Translations under genes and position numbers: made by a program
Shown here: one piece after another, positions 25,201 to 38,100 of the stretch
Layout: the number at the start of each line of letters is the position of its first letter
Position numbering within the stretch: position 1 is the first letter of the stretch
Assembly (NCBI GenBank): GCA_903632075.3
Contig: CAHIKZ030001201.1
Coordinates: forward strand, 402,501 to 466,500
Origin: Acanthosepion pharaonis
Taxonomy: Eukaryota; Mollusca; Cephalopoda; Sepiida; Sepiidae
DNA length: 64,000 nt
Direction of reading: 5' to 3'
Notes under the pieces: model-generated
Told to the model about the DNA's origin: nothing
The model's input: the letters and a program-made list of their open reading frames with translations, nothing else
The model's database searches: none

Positions 25201-28200
25201 TGTTGTTTTGAGGAAGACAGATGGTGATTTACTTATTTGTGGAGATTACAAAATAGGTGTAAATCACAAAGTTTGTTCAGATTCATATCCCATACCGAAT
25301 GTTGAAGTTGCATTACATGCACTGGCAGGAATGGGTGTTTTTACAAAAATAGATTTAAAAACAGCATACCACCAAATACCAATAGACGATAAGTTCAAAG
25401 AAGTAACCACGATAAATAGGGTTACTAAGATGGAAAAGGATGCCATATGGAATAAAAACCGCAAGCGCCATATTTCAAAGGGCCATTGAACAGGTCTTAG
25501 AAAATATGATTTGTTACCAAGACGATATATGCATAGGAGCTACTAATGAAAATGAATTAAAACAGAAAACCCGACATAATCTTGAATAGATTAAGAAATG
25601 CTGGAATGACAATAAATGAGAAAAAATGTGTAAGCAATTGTAGTAAAATATCTTTTTTAGGTTATTCCATTTCAAAAGAAGACCAAGCCTTGATAGAAAA
25701 AATACTAAAAGTAGCTACACCTACAAATAAAAAAGAACTGGAGTCTGTTTTGGGATTGGTGAATTTTTACAGGCGATATTTACCAAAATACATGGACTTG
25801 ACTGAACCGTTTGCAAATTTAAGAAAAAAGAAATATTGAATTTATTTGGTTAGAGGAATAACAAAAAGCGTTTGATAGATTAAAAGTAATTATGGCAAAG
25901 AAACCAGTAGTGAAAATGTTTGATCCAAAAAAGGACATTACGTTAACCACAGATGCAAGTGAACATTCGATATCGGAAATATTATCATAAGAAGGACATC
26001 CGATAATGTATTCATCAAGAAGACCAACGAACACCAAATTTAATTATTCAAATATAGAGAAAGAAGCATTGGCTATTGTGTGGACAACTACTAGAGCCCG
26101 ACAATTTTTAATTGGGAAAAAATTTCTGTTAAGAAGTGATCATAGACCATTATAGTTTATATTTAACCCAAGGAAAGAATTACCCAAAGTTACAACATCG
26201 AGGATACTAAGATGGGCAATAAGATTGATGGCATTTGACTTTGATATAGAATATGTCAAAGGAAATTCAATTCCACATGTAGATGCACTATCAAGATTGC
26301 GATTTTACAAGGAGTCAAAGATAAAACAGAAGAAGAATTTGAAGATGCATTCTTACATTGGGTAGAGACTGATGTTTTGTCTTTAGATAGAATGGCTGCG
26401 GAAACTAGACATGATCCCGTACTAAGTAGGATAATATCGAGAATAAGAAAAAACTCACGGGGAAATTGTTCTAGGGTGGAAAGACCCTACAAAGAAATAA
26501 GACAGAAATTAACGATAGAACATGGAGTGATTTGTAATGGGGATTTGGTAGCCCCCCAGAAACAAAGAAAATTGGTAATAAAAAGTGTACATGATGATAT
26601 ACACTGTGGAGTAGTGGCCACACAAAAAGGGATAAAATTAGCAGCATGGTGGCCGGAATATTCAAGAGATGTTGAAGAATATATAAAAAGGTGCAAAAAA
26701 TGTAAAGAAGCAAGAAACTTTACACAGACTACTTTACATTCGTGGCCCAGAGAAGTGGAGCCATGGAATCGGGTGCATATGGATCATGCGTATATTACTG
26801 GAATGGGAGTCTTATTAATTCTAGTAGACTCTTTTTCAGGCTGGCCTGAAATAATCCGGGTGCCAGACAAGAAAAGTTCTACGATAAAACAGATTCTAAG
26901 GGTCATATTTTCCAGAAACGGCATACCAAAAACCTTGGTATCTGACAATGCACCAGAATTTTGTGATGAAGATCATAATTTATGGTTAGAAAAAATAGGA
27001 TGTAAACCATATAAGACACCCCCATATCACCCTCAGTCGAATGGGTTAGTGGAAAGAATGGTGCAGACCGTAAAAACAGGACTAAAAGCATGCTCTCAGC
27101 AAAAAGAAAAAGTAGAAGTTTTTCTACCGAGGCTGCTTTTGAGCTATCGCACAATACCACATGCTGGAAGACTAGAAAGCCCATCAGCTTTAATGGGAAG
27201 ACAAATTAGAGCTCTGTTAACGATGTCATATTCCACAAATGAAAAAATTTGGTACAAAAAGAACAAAGAAACAAATCCGGAAAGGGCAGAATTTATCATG
27301 CAAAAAGGCCACAATACAGCTATAATAAATAGAGAAAACAGCAACAGTGTATTAGCCCATGCAGATCAAATAAGGACCCAGGGTGAATATGAAGAGCTAA
27401 ATGATGAGGAAATGTCTACAATTCCGTCTGTTAATGATTTATTAGAACAACCATTACAGAATGAAACATCAGAAGACAAAATAATGCAGGATCAAGTGGG
27501 ACAGAATGAGTTTGAAAGTTTGGACGAAGATCAAATAATTCAAGAAGATGCCTATGATTACAGCTTAGTGCAGGTCAGATCTAGGTCTCCCAGAGAAAGA
27601 AATACAGGCGAGAGAGAAGTAGAGCAAAGTAATGAAACTATCACGTACAAGAACTACTAGAGGTATAAAACCTATATGTTTCAGGGAGATGTAGTGATAC
27701 TGACAAATTAATATGCCTAATTTGCATAAGTGCAAGAGAAAGCCTATATAACTCGTCACTGAGAATAACGTAGGAGGAAGACAAGCTTAGCAACTGACTA
27801 GTGCTAAACTTCCACTTCACATCACATCACATTAGTAATAGAACATATTACAACTCCCCCTTATCAGCCAAGATCAAATGGACAAGCAGAATGGTTTGTC
27901 CATATGTTTACAAGGCACTAAAAATGTCAGAGGGAGAAGTGTCAGATGAAGTAATGATTCAGCAATTTATGAGTGTTTACAGAATAACACCAAACTCGAA
28001 CACTGTGTTTGGAATGTCGCCTACAGAGTTGATGCTCACCAGGAAGATTAAGTGTGTTTTTAATAAATTATTACCAGAACACAAGGTGAGAACATCAAGA
28101 AATATTAATACAAGTAGATACTTCAAAGATGGAGATAATGTATTTTTTAAGATGTAACTGCACAGAAAAGAATTCTGGGAAGATGGCATTAAAAAAAAAA

Positions 28201-29128
28201 AAAAGAAAAAAGTCATACATGGTAGAGGGACAAAGGTGGGAACATAAGTGACACCTTAATCAGTTAAAACGTAGATTCACTGATTTAAAAAGAAAAGAGA
28301 TACCAATGGAAATTCTGTATGACATGTTTAATGTACCCATCAGAACCAAGGATTTATGGCAAAGAAAAACAATGCCAACAGAATTTCTAACTATTGAACC
28401 AAAGCTGAAGAAGTATAAATAACAGGGGAAGTCACCTCAAAGGGGAGGTGTTATATAGGAATAAAGTGTCACTTTTGACATTGGAGTTTTAATACAGATC
28501 ACCAGAGAGCAAAAACTGGTGATCCCATTTTGTATAAGTAGGTCAAATGATGGTAAAGGAAATGTATATATGGGAATTGTTTTTACACTATATACGGATC
28601 TCTATTATCTATACTATTTCTCTATACTGATCACTATACAGATTACTATTCAGATCACTATTACTGGTTACTATTTGAGCAAGTGTTATTGAGCAAGTAC
28701 TATTAGTGTGAGTGTTATTCAAAGGTATCTGATACCAGTATTACTCAACAGCGTTACTATAGTTGTATCTGCAATTACAAAGTCTTTACTACAATGATCA
28801 TTACAAAAGTGATAAATATTCGTTGACATTACAAAAGTGGCAACGAGTGTTCATTGGCATCACAAAATAAATATGAAGTTTTATTTACGTCAGTTGATCA
28901 ATACTGATTTTATTTTGAAAACATTGACTTACATAATAAAATCTGACATCTGCAATAATTTTCAACCAATAATGACCATTCACCAACAAGTCAAAACAGG
29001 TTCAAAATTAAAAGAAACCTAACTTTGAATTTTACTGAATTAATAAATACATATATAATCTTCAGGTTTGATAATATCTATAATTGATCCTTTATGTAAA
29101 GAGATTAATTGGTTTTTGTTAGAATGGC

Positions 29129-29159
<31 letters not shown>

Positions 29160-32100
29160 AGAAAAGGATTATTTTTACCTGGATATCTCATAACACCAAG
29201 CCAACGTTGTCTCTCTGACTTGTAGATCATATCTCCAAAGCCACCATAACCCATTAAAAGGCCACCAAAAGTGAGAAAACCAGTTGACATTTGGTTGATA
29301 GAATATGTTGGCATTTCTCGTAATTTTCCTGTATGATATAAAGCAAATAAAATTTAAAATAAAATTAATTGTTGATAATATTTAAATTAGTGTTGAATGT
29401 TTTAGCTTTATTTATTTAAATTTCTTTCATGTCATACGTTTTGCAAGAGGAAAATAAAAATTCATTAATTTTCAGCTATTTTGAATATTGGATATCAATT
29501 CATATTTCCAAAGACAAGAACAAGTGAACATGTAAAAAAAATTATGTAGAAATGTGAGTGAAATTCTGCAACAATAAAAAGTCTTAGATTCCAATTTCTA
29601 AACTGGTAATTACATCAGATGATTTGTAAATTGCATAGTTGAAGAAGAAATTTCTGTTATTGCCATTACAAGAACAGGAGTATAAGTTTTTCCTTATCAG
29701 AAAGAACAGATACATTTAAGATAACTAATAGAAACTGGAATGAAAACTATTAACTCTTTTCACTGTGAGTTCAACAATTATGATCCTCTTTCATCTTAGG
29801 TTCCTTGCTTAAAAATTGAAGTCAAGAGATTTGTCTTTTTGCACATTATGTCCCAAGCAAGGTGGGAGTGCCACTAGCATGCAAGGAGTTACAGAGAGAA
29901 GGAGCAAGAGTAAAGAGGTGTGATAGAGGAAAGAATGAAGAGAAGGGTGGGGAATAGATCAAGGCATCTGGAGATGTCGATTGACATAGCATTTGAATAT
30001 TTGGAGATTATAGCTATCAGGGAAGCAAGTAAAAGGAAGGGAGGTCCATAGCAGGAAGTGCGAGACATGAAGCTATTGGAGTAGAAGAGATGGCTACGTT
30101 TAACCGTTTCAACAGTGAAAGGATGGGATTGAGATGCCAACCTAGTAGCATGTTTAAATTCATGCAATTTGGGAACCAGCGAAAGTAGCTCATCAGAGCA
30201 GTTACTATGAAAGTATTTGTAGAAAATACAGATGGAAGCGATAGCATGTTTGTGAGAGAGTGACTGTAAACGAGATGCCAGATTAGGTCCAATCAGATTG
30301 TATATCCGTCTCTGGATTTTGACAAACAATGGGGGCTCCAGACCATATATGTCAGCAGTATTCCATGCAAGGGCGAATGGTTGATTTATAGATTTGAAGG
30401 ATAGACTCGAGCAAGAAAAACTTTTTGGTGCAACAAAGAGAACCAACTTTCCTTGCAGTAGATGAAGCTATTGATTCAATGTATTTGTTCCATCTCAGGT
30501 CAGTGTGAGACCAAGCAGTCAGAGAGGTGTTCTCATGGAGTTGAGCATCAGATATTCTAATGGGAGGCAAGGAAGGCTCACAGTGGTAGGTAAAAGAGAG
30601 CAGTTTTATTTATGAGGCATTAAAGTTAACCAGCCATTTCTTGCCCTAAATAGATTGGAGGTCCTTTTTGAGACCAACAGCCAGGTTAGTTTTGTCAGTT
30701 AGGCTGGATTTGCTATTGAGGCAAGAGTAAATAGTAGTGCCGTCTGCATAGATGCCTACTTGGAAACTGATGACATCAGGAAGATCGTTAATGAAGATCA
30801 GAAACAGTATAGAGTTCAGGATAGAGCCTTGGAGAAGATATGTGTTCATGAGAAAGGAACTGGAGGAGAATCTGCTAAGGATGACCTTCATTACATGGTT
30901 TGACAGGAATGATTGTATTAAGTCAAATAACCGTCCTGAAATTCTATATCTCTGAAGCTTACGAAGAAGGCTGGCTTTAGAGATATCTAGAGCCACGGCA
31001 TGAGCTTCTCTGTTATTGTGAAGTGCTTGGTAAACAAATTCAATTATGGCCATGAGCACATCAGCAGTAGATCGGGCAAAGCAGAAACCATATTACTTGT
31101 CAGAGAGGAGATCATGGGATGTAAAGTTATTAACCACTTCAGTGTTGATTAAAGCTTCAAAGACTTTACTGAAGAGTGGTAGGAGACTGATAGGACAGTA
31201 GTTAGATCGATCAGAAGGATCACCAGAGTTCTTAAAGACAGACAACAGATGAGGACTTCCAACAAACAGGCTGGAAAGCAAAGAATCGTTTATATAGTTT
31301 GGAGAGGACAGGAGCCATTTCAGGAGCACATTTCTTCAAGACAACAGCTGGTATCCTGTCCCCAGTGCTAGCCTAATTTAGAGATGATGCTCGATACCAT
31401 CAATGGGCTTATGTGCAACTTGCTCAATAGAGCCTCAGTTCTAGGGGGAAATCAGGTGTGGGTACACTGGATGAGTTGAGTGTTGAATTGGATGAGAATT
31501 TCCGAGCAAAGTACTCAGCCTTATCAGCTGAGGAAGTCAGGACCTCAAATTGTTAGAATAAAGGAGGTATTATAGGTTTGCTGTTGTTTAGTACGCTCTT
31601 GCAAAGACGCCAATAATCTTTGGAGCCGAATTTGCTCCATTGAGGACACGCTTGCACTCATTATGGGCTGAGACAAAGAGACATCTGTTGCAATTTAACA
31701 TGTTGCTATGGTACAGGCAGAAAAAGTGATTCCTATGGACAACGGCAGCAGAACATGCAGCAGAGAACCAAAGGGATGAGCACAATTTAACCGTATATTT
31801 CCTTGCTGGGATGAAACCATCGATTCCAGCTTTTACCCAGGAGGAGACCTCAGAAGCGCATTTTTCTGTCACTACATGGATTATGAAACTTAGCGAAAGT
31901 CACTTTTTTAAACTGGGTTACAAAAAATAAATATCTTATATATCATGATGTTAGCTACAGCCATTATTAAATTGTACAGTGATGTAGGACAGCATTTGTG
32001 GGAAAAAAATAAATGAAAGGATGACATAAAATTCTCAACATGATGTAAAGGAGACAAAAAAAACCAAGACACAGAACAGAATATAAAACACTACACAAAG

Positions 32101-35100
32101 AAATAAGGAACAAATGCAGTCAGGCTAAAGAAGAATGTCTCAATGAAAAATGTGCAAAAATAAAAAGAATGAGTATCACAGATAAAGCAAATATGCATAA
32201 AAAAATAAGAGAACAGGACAAAAGATATACTCATCAACAGGATGCATAAAATCCAAGGACAGAATGTTGATATTAGAGAAATTAAAAATACTTCAGAGAT
32301 GGAATGAATATATCAGAGAAATCTTCCACAATGAAAGAGATCAACTGGCAATACACAGAAATATCGACAGAGTTTAAATATTATAAAACCAAAGTGGAAT
32401 TTGCACTGGCTAAATTGAACAGAAACAAAGTGACAGGACCAGAAAGAATTGTAAGAGACATGCGGGCAGCCTTAGATGATTTCGGCATAGGCAAGATCAC
32501 AGAAATAATTGATTAAATTTACAACAGTGATGACATACAAGAAGACCTAAGTAAATTTATTTTCATAGCACTACCTAAGAAACCAGGTAGCAAACAAATG
32601 TGAATACCATTGGACAACCAGGCTGATGAGCCATATAACAAAACTCATTATCCAAATTTTGCTCTACACAGCAGAATCAGACCAGAAATAGTACAAGAAC
32701 AGTGTGGGTTCATCAAAGACACTGGAACAAGGAACACAATATTTATTCTCAGAATGTTATCCAAAAGAACAATACAAATGCAGAAAGACAAATACCTGTG
32801 TTTTATAGATTATGCAAAGGTGTTTGATAAAGAAGGCACAAAGATCTGATAGAAATGCTCAGGAACCTTAAAATATTTGAAAAGGATATTAGAATAATCA
32901 AGTACCGATACTGGCAGAAAACCATCTGCATACAGATAGAAAATAAGTTCAGCAGATATGCAAAATAGAAAGGTGTATAATACAAGGATGTCTTCTCACC
33001 AGACTTATTCAACCAAAGTCTTATTCAGCAAAGCAATTAGAAGTCCTACCAGGATTCATTATTGGTGACCACCATCTTAACAGCAGACACAGAAAGGAAA
33101 ATTACAAAACTTCCTACAGAAATTAGTGAAGGAAAGTGAGAAAAAAGGACTGAACATTGATTGCTTGAAGACAGAATGCATGTTTATTAGCAAGAGGATG
33201 AGCCTAAAATGCAAATTACAAATTGGGTATACCAAAATCAAACAAGTAAAAAAAAAAAAATCTAAATATCTGGGAAGTGTTCTAACAGAGGACAGAAAGT
33301 GTAAAACTGATAGCCAAAGATGCATTCTCAAAGCTAAGCAAGAATATTAAGAGACAGAAAACTTTGAACAAAGAGTACTGAACTGTTATGTGATCTGTCC
33401 TATATGGCAGTGAATACTGGACAATCTCCTCAAAGATGAATAGATTTGAAGCAATAGAAATGTGGTTCTACAGAAGGATGCTGAGGATACCATGGACTAA
33501 ACGTGTGTGCAATGATTTTAGAGAAAATGGAAACAAAAATGAAACTTATACTTAACATCAAGAGGCAGTTGAAATTTCTGAAGCATGAGGAAAGAGGGCT
33601 TGGAAAAACAGGACAGAATGAAGGCAAGAAGGACAGAGGAAAAATGCATGACATACTTAATGAGCTTGAGTAAATGGATGGTGAAGCAGGGTTTAGGAGG
33701 AATAACAAAGAGACAAAATTTATTAAGATTTACAAAAGACACAAATTTGTGGAGAGCCATGAACACCTGTCCTGAAGGGAGATGGCACAAAGTAGTATAG
33801 ATGGATCTCTGATGAATAATGTTTTAACTGTCTTCTCCTAGGTTGAATCAAGTCATTTGTATTTAAAAAATTTAAATATAATTAAAAAAAATCTTAATTC
33901 TTCTATTTCAGTAATCCACTGGAACAGTGAAATTTTCACATGAATATACCACAATTCTCAATTTTGATAGAAAAAGGAGTTACAAAATATATTAATTTCT
34001 TCTTGATCAATTATTTTTAATTCTGAATGATAATTCTAATTATATTCCAAAAGAACAAACTCAATAAGCAAGAAAGGTCATAAAACCAATTTTTATGGAA
34101 AGGATGAAATTAATCTCTTTACAGGTAATCTAAGTTTGCTTGAAAAACAAGTGAAAATTTTGTTAATATTTTATTGTTAATTGTATGATCAACAAAATAT
34201 AATTGAAAGAGACTACAAGGCTTATAGAAATACACATAAAAATAATCAATATGAATAAGAGAAAGAAATGGTGGTTAAGATTATGGTCTGCACTCTGGCT
34301 GGGGATAAGCAACCACTGGCAGGGGTTGGTGTTTGTGTCCAAGCAAAAGCCAAGATTTTAAATGCTCATTTTCAAGACAGGTAGAGAGGCTTACTCTACT
34401 TGGAAGATTATGTTGCAGTCTTCTTACCCCTATTTCCCCTGATCTGACCTTGTCTTAATTAAGCTTAGTAAATACTAAAAAGTAATTAAAATGGCAGAAT
34501 AAAAGTAAAATAGTCTAAAGAAAGAAGTGGTTTGTGATGAAAGTAAGTAAAATTCAAATTTAAGCTCTTCAATCATTAATATTTTGCCAATAATTGTTAG
34601 AAGAAAAAATAGCTATAAGCCATTTTGAAAAATTAGAAAGTTTTTAATATATTGTTTAGATATAAACTGAAACAAATTGAAAATCAAAGAAAACAAACCA
34701 TTTATAAGGAAACCATAACTTACCAATAATAATAGAAAGTGCTGCTGTCACTGGGTCATAGCCTTCAAGAGTCATAGCAATTCCATTACCAGTACCTGTA
34801 GGAATAAAAATTCTTTCCAAAACAAACCATAAAGAACAAACATAGAATAGTGTGTTTTCTTTTGCTTATATCAAACTGTTGTCCTCATTGTATTTCAGAT
34901 GTTATACTCTCTATCTTTCTTCATCTGTCATATTCAGTATCTGAAGAAGACTGGAGAGTATAATGGTCAAAATAGTGACTATAACACTAAAGGTGAAGAC
35001 AAGGTTTAAATAAATCAATGCAAAATAATTAGTCACCTCAATAAGTCAAACAGTAGTTTTATATATTTATATTTAAACAAGTTGAATTCAATCACCAAAA

Positions 35101-38100
35101 CGTTGAAAGTCTTAACAAATGTCACCATCAAAAGAAACTAAATATATATAACTGAATAATAATGATGACAAAATAGTAGTAGCTCTGAAAATTGATCTTG
35201 CTAAAGAATCATGAGTTGCTTTCCATAATAGTGAAGTTTTAGAAGAGTTCCAAAAGTAGAGAAGATTGGCAGTTTTTGATAAAAGAGTGGAAGTCAAATG
35301 TAATTTAAGCAAACTTTAAAAAGAATTGCTGCTGCAAAAACATCTGGACTTACAGTATTTGTTATTTGAATACCACAGAAACAGTAAAAAAATCCTCAAG
35401 TTAGTGATACTTAATTCATTTATGATGTAATGGAATAACCTGTCATCCCCATGAGTAACAACACTATAGGTAGTAATTACCTATATGTATCTGTAAGTCA
35501 ACGAACTACAGAATCTGTTGAGTACGACTCGGACATATGCAAGAACTACTGACCTTCCAATAGTAGCACTCACTACTGGATTGACTTGCGACGATCGTGC
35601 ACATAACTGTTACCTTATTTCTTATTGTAAAGAACCAGTACAATAAGAAATTTACTTATTTTACCCACCATGTTTTTCAAGTATATATTCCTATTAGCAT
35701 GGAATATAACAAATTGTAAGTTCTGTCAAAATCCTTCATGCTAATTTACCATAATAGCAAACATCAACCCAAACCTCTTTGCAACAATCAAAACTGTTTG
35801 AACCAAAATTGTCATTTTTGTTTTTAAATGTTTGACCATAGCAACTCACCACTTGGGATGATACCAACTGGAAGTTTTGATGGTAGCCATTCTGTACCTG
35901 GTTGGTCCATGTTAATGCTGGCCTCTTTCTGAACTCTAATTAACAGCCCATTGATTACCTCAAAATAACTACCATCGCCACCAACCACCACCACCCTGCA
36001 ATAAAAATGTGAGAGGTCAGAATTTGTGTATGTGTGCAAGTTATATTTATGGGTTAAAGTGCTCAATATCAGAGATAGAATTTATGTGAATATAAAAGTC
36101 AACACCTAGTGACAAAAGTCTGTTTCATGCTTAAATGCAATCTTCAAGATCTACGCTGTGTTTTGGCTTGACTATACATGCTGGTCAATGGTGCATTATG
36201 TGTAGGTGACATAGGCCTCTACATGGACAATAGTCTCATAACAGACAAAACCCAAAATAATCATAGAAATTTTCAAAAATATGAGATTCAACATAGACAT
36301 AAAAACTAATCTAAAAAAGTAGATTTCTTAGATTTCACATTCAACCTAAGAAAACATAGATATCAACCATATAGAAAACCCAACAACAAACCATTTTACA
36401 TATACACATCTTCCAACAAGCTGCCACTAATAATGGAGCAGATTACATAATTAACTGCAAGTTATGTGAAAATTCTTTCAATGAAACCATCTTCAATGAA
36501 GCCAAGAAAGATTATGAAACAGCTTTAAAAGATAGTGGATTTTCGGAAACATTCACATATACACAGTACAAAAAGCCAACCAGAAAAGAAATATCATATG
36601 TTTCAACCTACAAAAATATAAAAACAAATATAGGAAAAGTATTAATTAAAAAACATTTCACCATCACTCTCTACAAGATATTCAACAAAAACATATCAAA
36701 ATCAGTTTCAGTTGCACTAAGAGATATGACACAAATAATAAAAAGTATAACAGAAAAATTTTAGAGATTCCATTAAAACTATAACATCAACCTAAAAACT
36801 CAAGTCATGTTCTTAAATAGCCTTGTCAGATCAAGACTTTTGTATATATATCCATATGAAAGTATTCATAAGTATCTAAACTGTCAGCTGTATACAACCG
36901 ATTGCTAAAATCAATGGTGAAAAACAACTTTGAGCGAGTGAAGCATGAGGGTCATCTCTCTTTGAAGATTGTAGACTGGCACTACAGATTCACAGACAAA
37001 GAACTGTACCAAATAACAGAAACCACATCACTTGAGGATGACCAAAAGCAGCAACAGCTAAAATGTATATAAACTGTAACTTGAAGAGAAAATAATGGCA
37101 TCATCAAGATGTTGACATTCCACACTACTTCAAATAAAAGATTAGCAAGGAAACTCCTATCAATACTGGAAAGAACAAGACTTTATTTCATCCACAAACA
37201 ATACTGACTGCTCAGTCAATGAATGCCAAATATTACCATTATCAGTTGTGTTTTATGTCATCAGAAACAGTTTTTGAGGGTTTGATTTAATATGAGTAAT
37301 CACAAAACTTTGGAAAATCAAAGATATTCATATCATTTGAAGTTCATTTTTCTGCAGGTGAGTATTTTGCCAATTACCTGTATCTAACATAATAAACCCT
37401 GCCTGTTGCAGCTATGTCCCGTCTCCCTGGTGGTTCTGGCCGAAAAAGGAATCCACTCGATCTCCCCCCAGTGAACTGAAGGAACCACCACTATTCGCCA
37501 CGTTGTGAATTCTTGAGCCGAACAGCAGTCTATTGGTCTCCCCAGAATGGTCCAATGGGAAGGGGAGGAAATGGCTGGGTATTACACTGAAAGGAAATCA
37601 CTATTCATGCAAAAAAAAAATTTCTTGTCATAGCCGCAAAGACATGAAAAAGAAAAAAATAAGCAACTCTTTCAGTTCCTGTACAAAGAGCCCTTTCTAG
37701 GCTACTGTTTTTATGTTACTACCGAAGAATTTACATGAGTACAAAAGGTTGTAACGAGGTTCACTCATTTGGGGTCGGAAGTGACAGAGAGAGAGAGAGA
37801 GAGGGAGGGAGCAGGAAAATTTCTGCCTAAACAATTTCAGATGATCTAAGGGAAGTAATTTAGGGATCTTCATCGGAGCATGTAATTATAGCAGTTTGGT
37901 TTCTCAGCCTCATTGGCAAAGTTAACTGGTTTCATACAGGGTCTGTTTCTATTTCTGGGTTCGGATCAGACTTCTTGGGCGCGTGACAACCAACCAACCA
38001 ACTGGACCAGCAAATTCCAACAAGCCGTCTCTTCCCCGGATCTGCGATCTGACTAACTCAAGTGTGTGAGCAGCTTATATAGAGAGAGGTGGAGCTAAAC

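Larger units (their letters stand above)
23726..27821 (+). mobile_element. LTR retrotransposon 2 (Gypsy/Mag-like, short LTRs) nested in integrase of element 1
   Basis: LTRs of 132 bp at 23726-23857 and 27690-27821 (TGTAGTGATACTG...CACTTCACA) differ at only a few positions. Each has a TATA-like TTATATAACTC or CTATATAACTC. Internal order is gag, CCHC-like zinc fingers, protease, RT, RNase H, integrase. A polypurine AGGGAGA precedes the 3' LTR. The flanking CATCA is approximately duplicated, but the 3' flank contains extra CACAT units. The integrase frame of element 1 resumes at about 27830. Confidence 0.93.
16876..28864 (+). mobile_element. LTR retrotransposon 1 (Gypsy/Ty3-like), hosting four nested insertions
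   Basis: The LTRs are 16876-17307 and 28449-28864, both TGTTATATAGG...CATCACA. A polypurine tract AAAGGGGAGG abuts the 3' LTR. Gag, two CCHC knuckles, protease, RT, RNase H and integrase remnants appear in Gypsy order on the plus strand. The roughly 12-kb span is interrupted at 17713-18314, 18698-19160, 20486-22210 and 23726-27821. Removing these leaves roughly 5.1 kb. Frameshifts and stops make it inactive. Gag and integrase resemble the minus-strand element at 53082-58271. No clear target duplication was seen. Confidence 0.92.
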
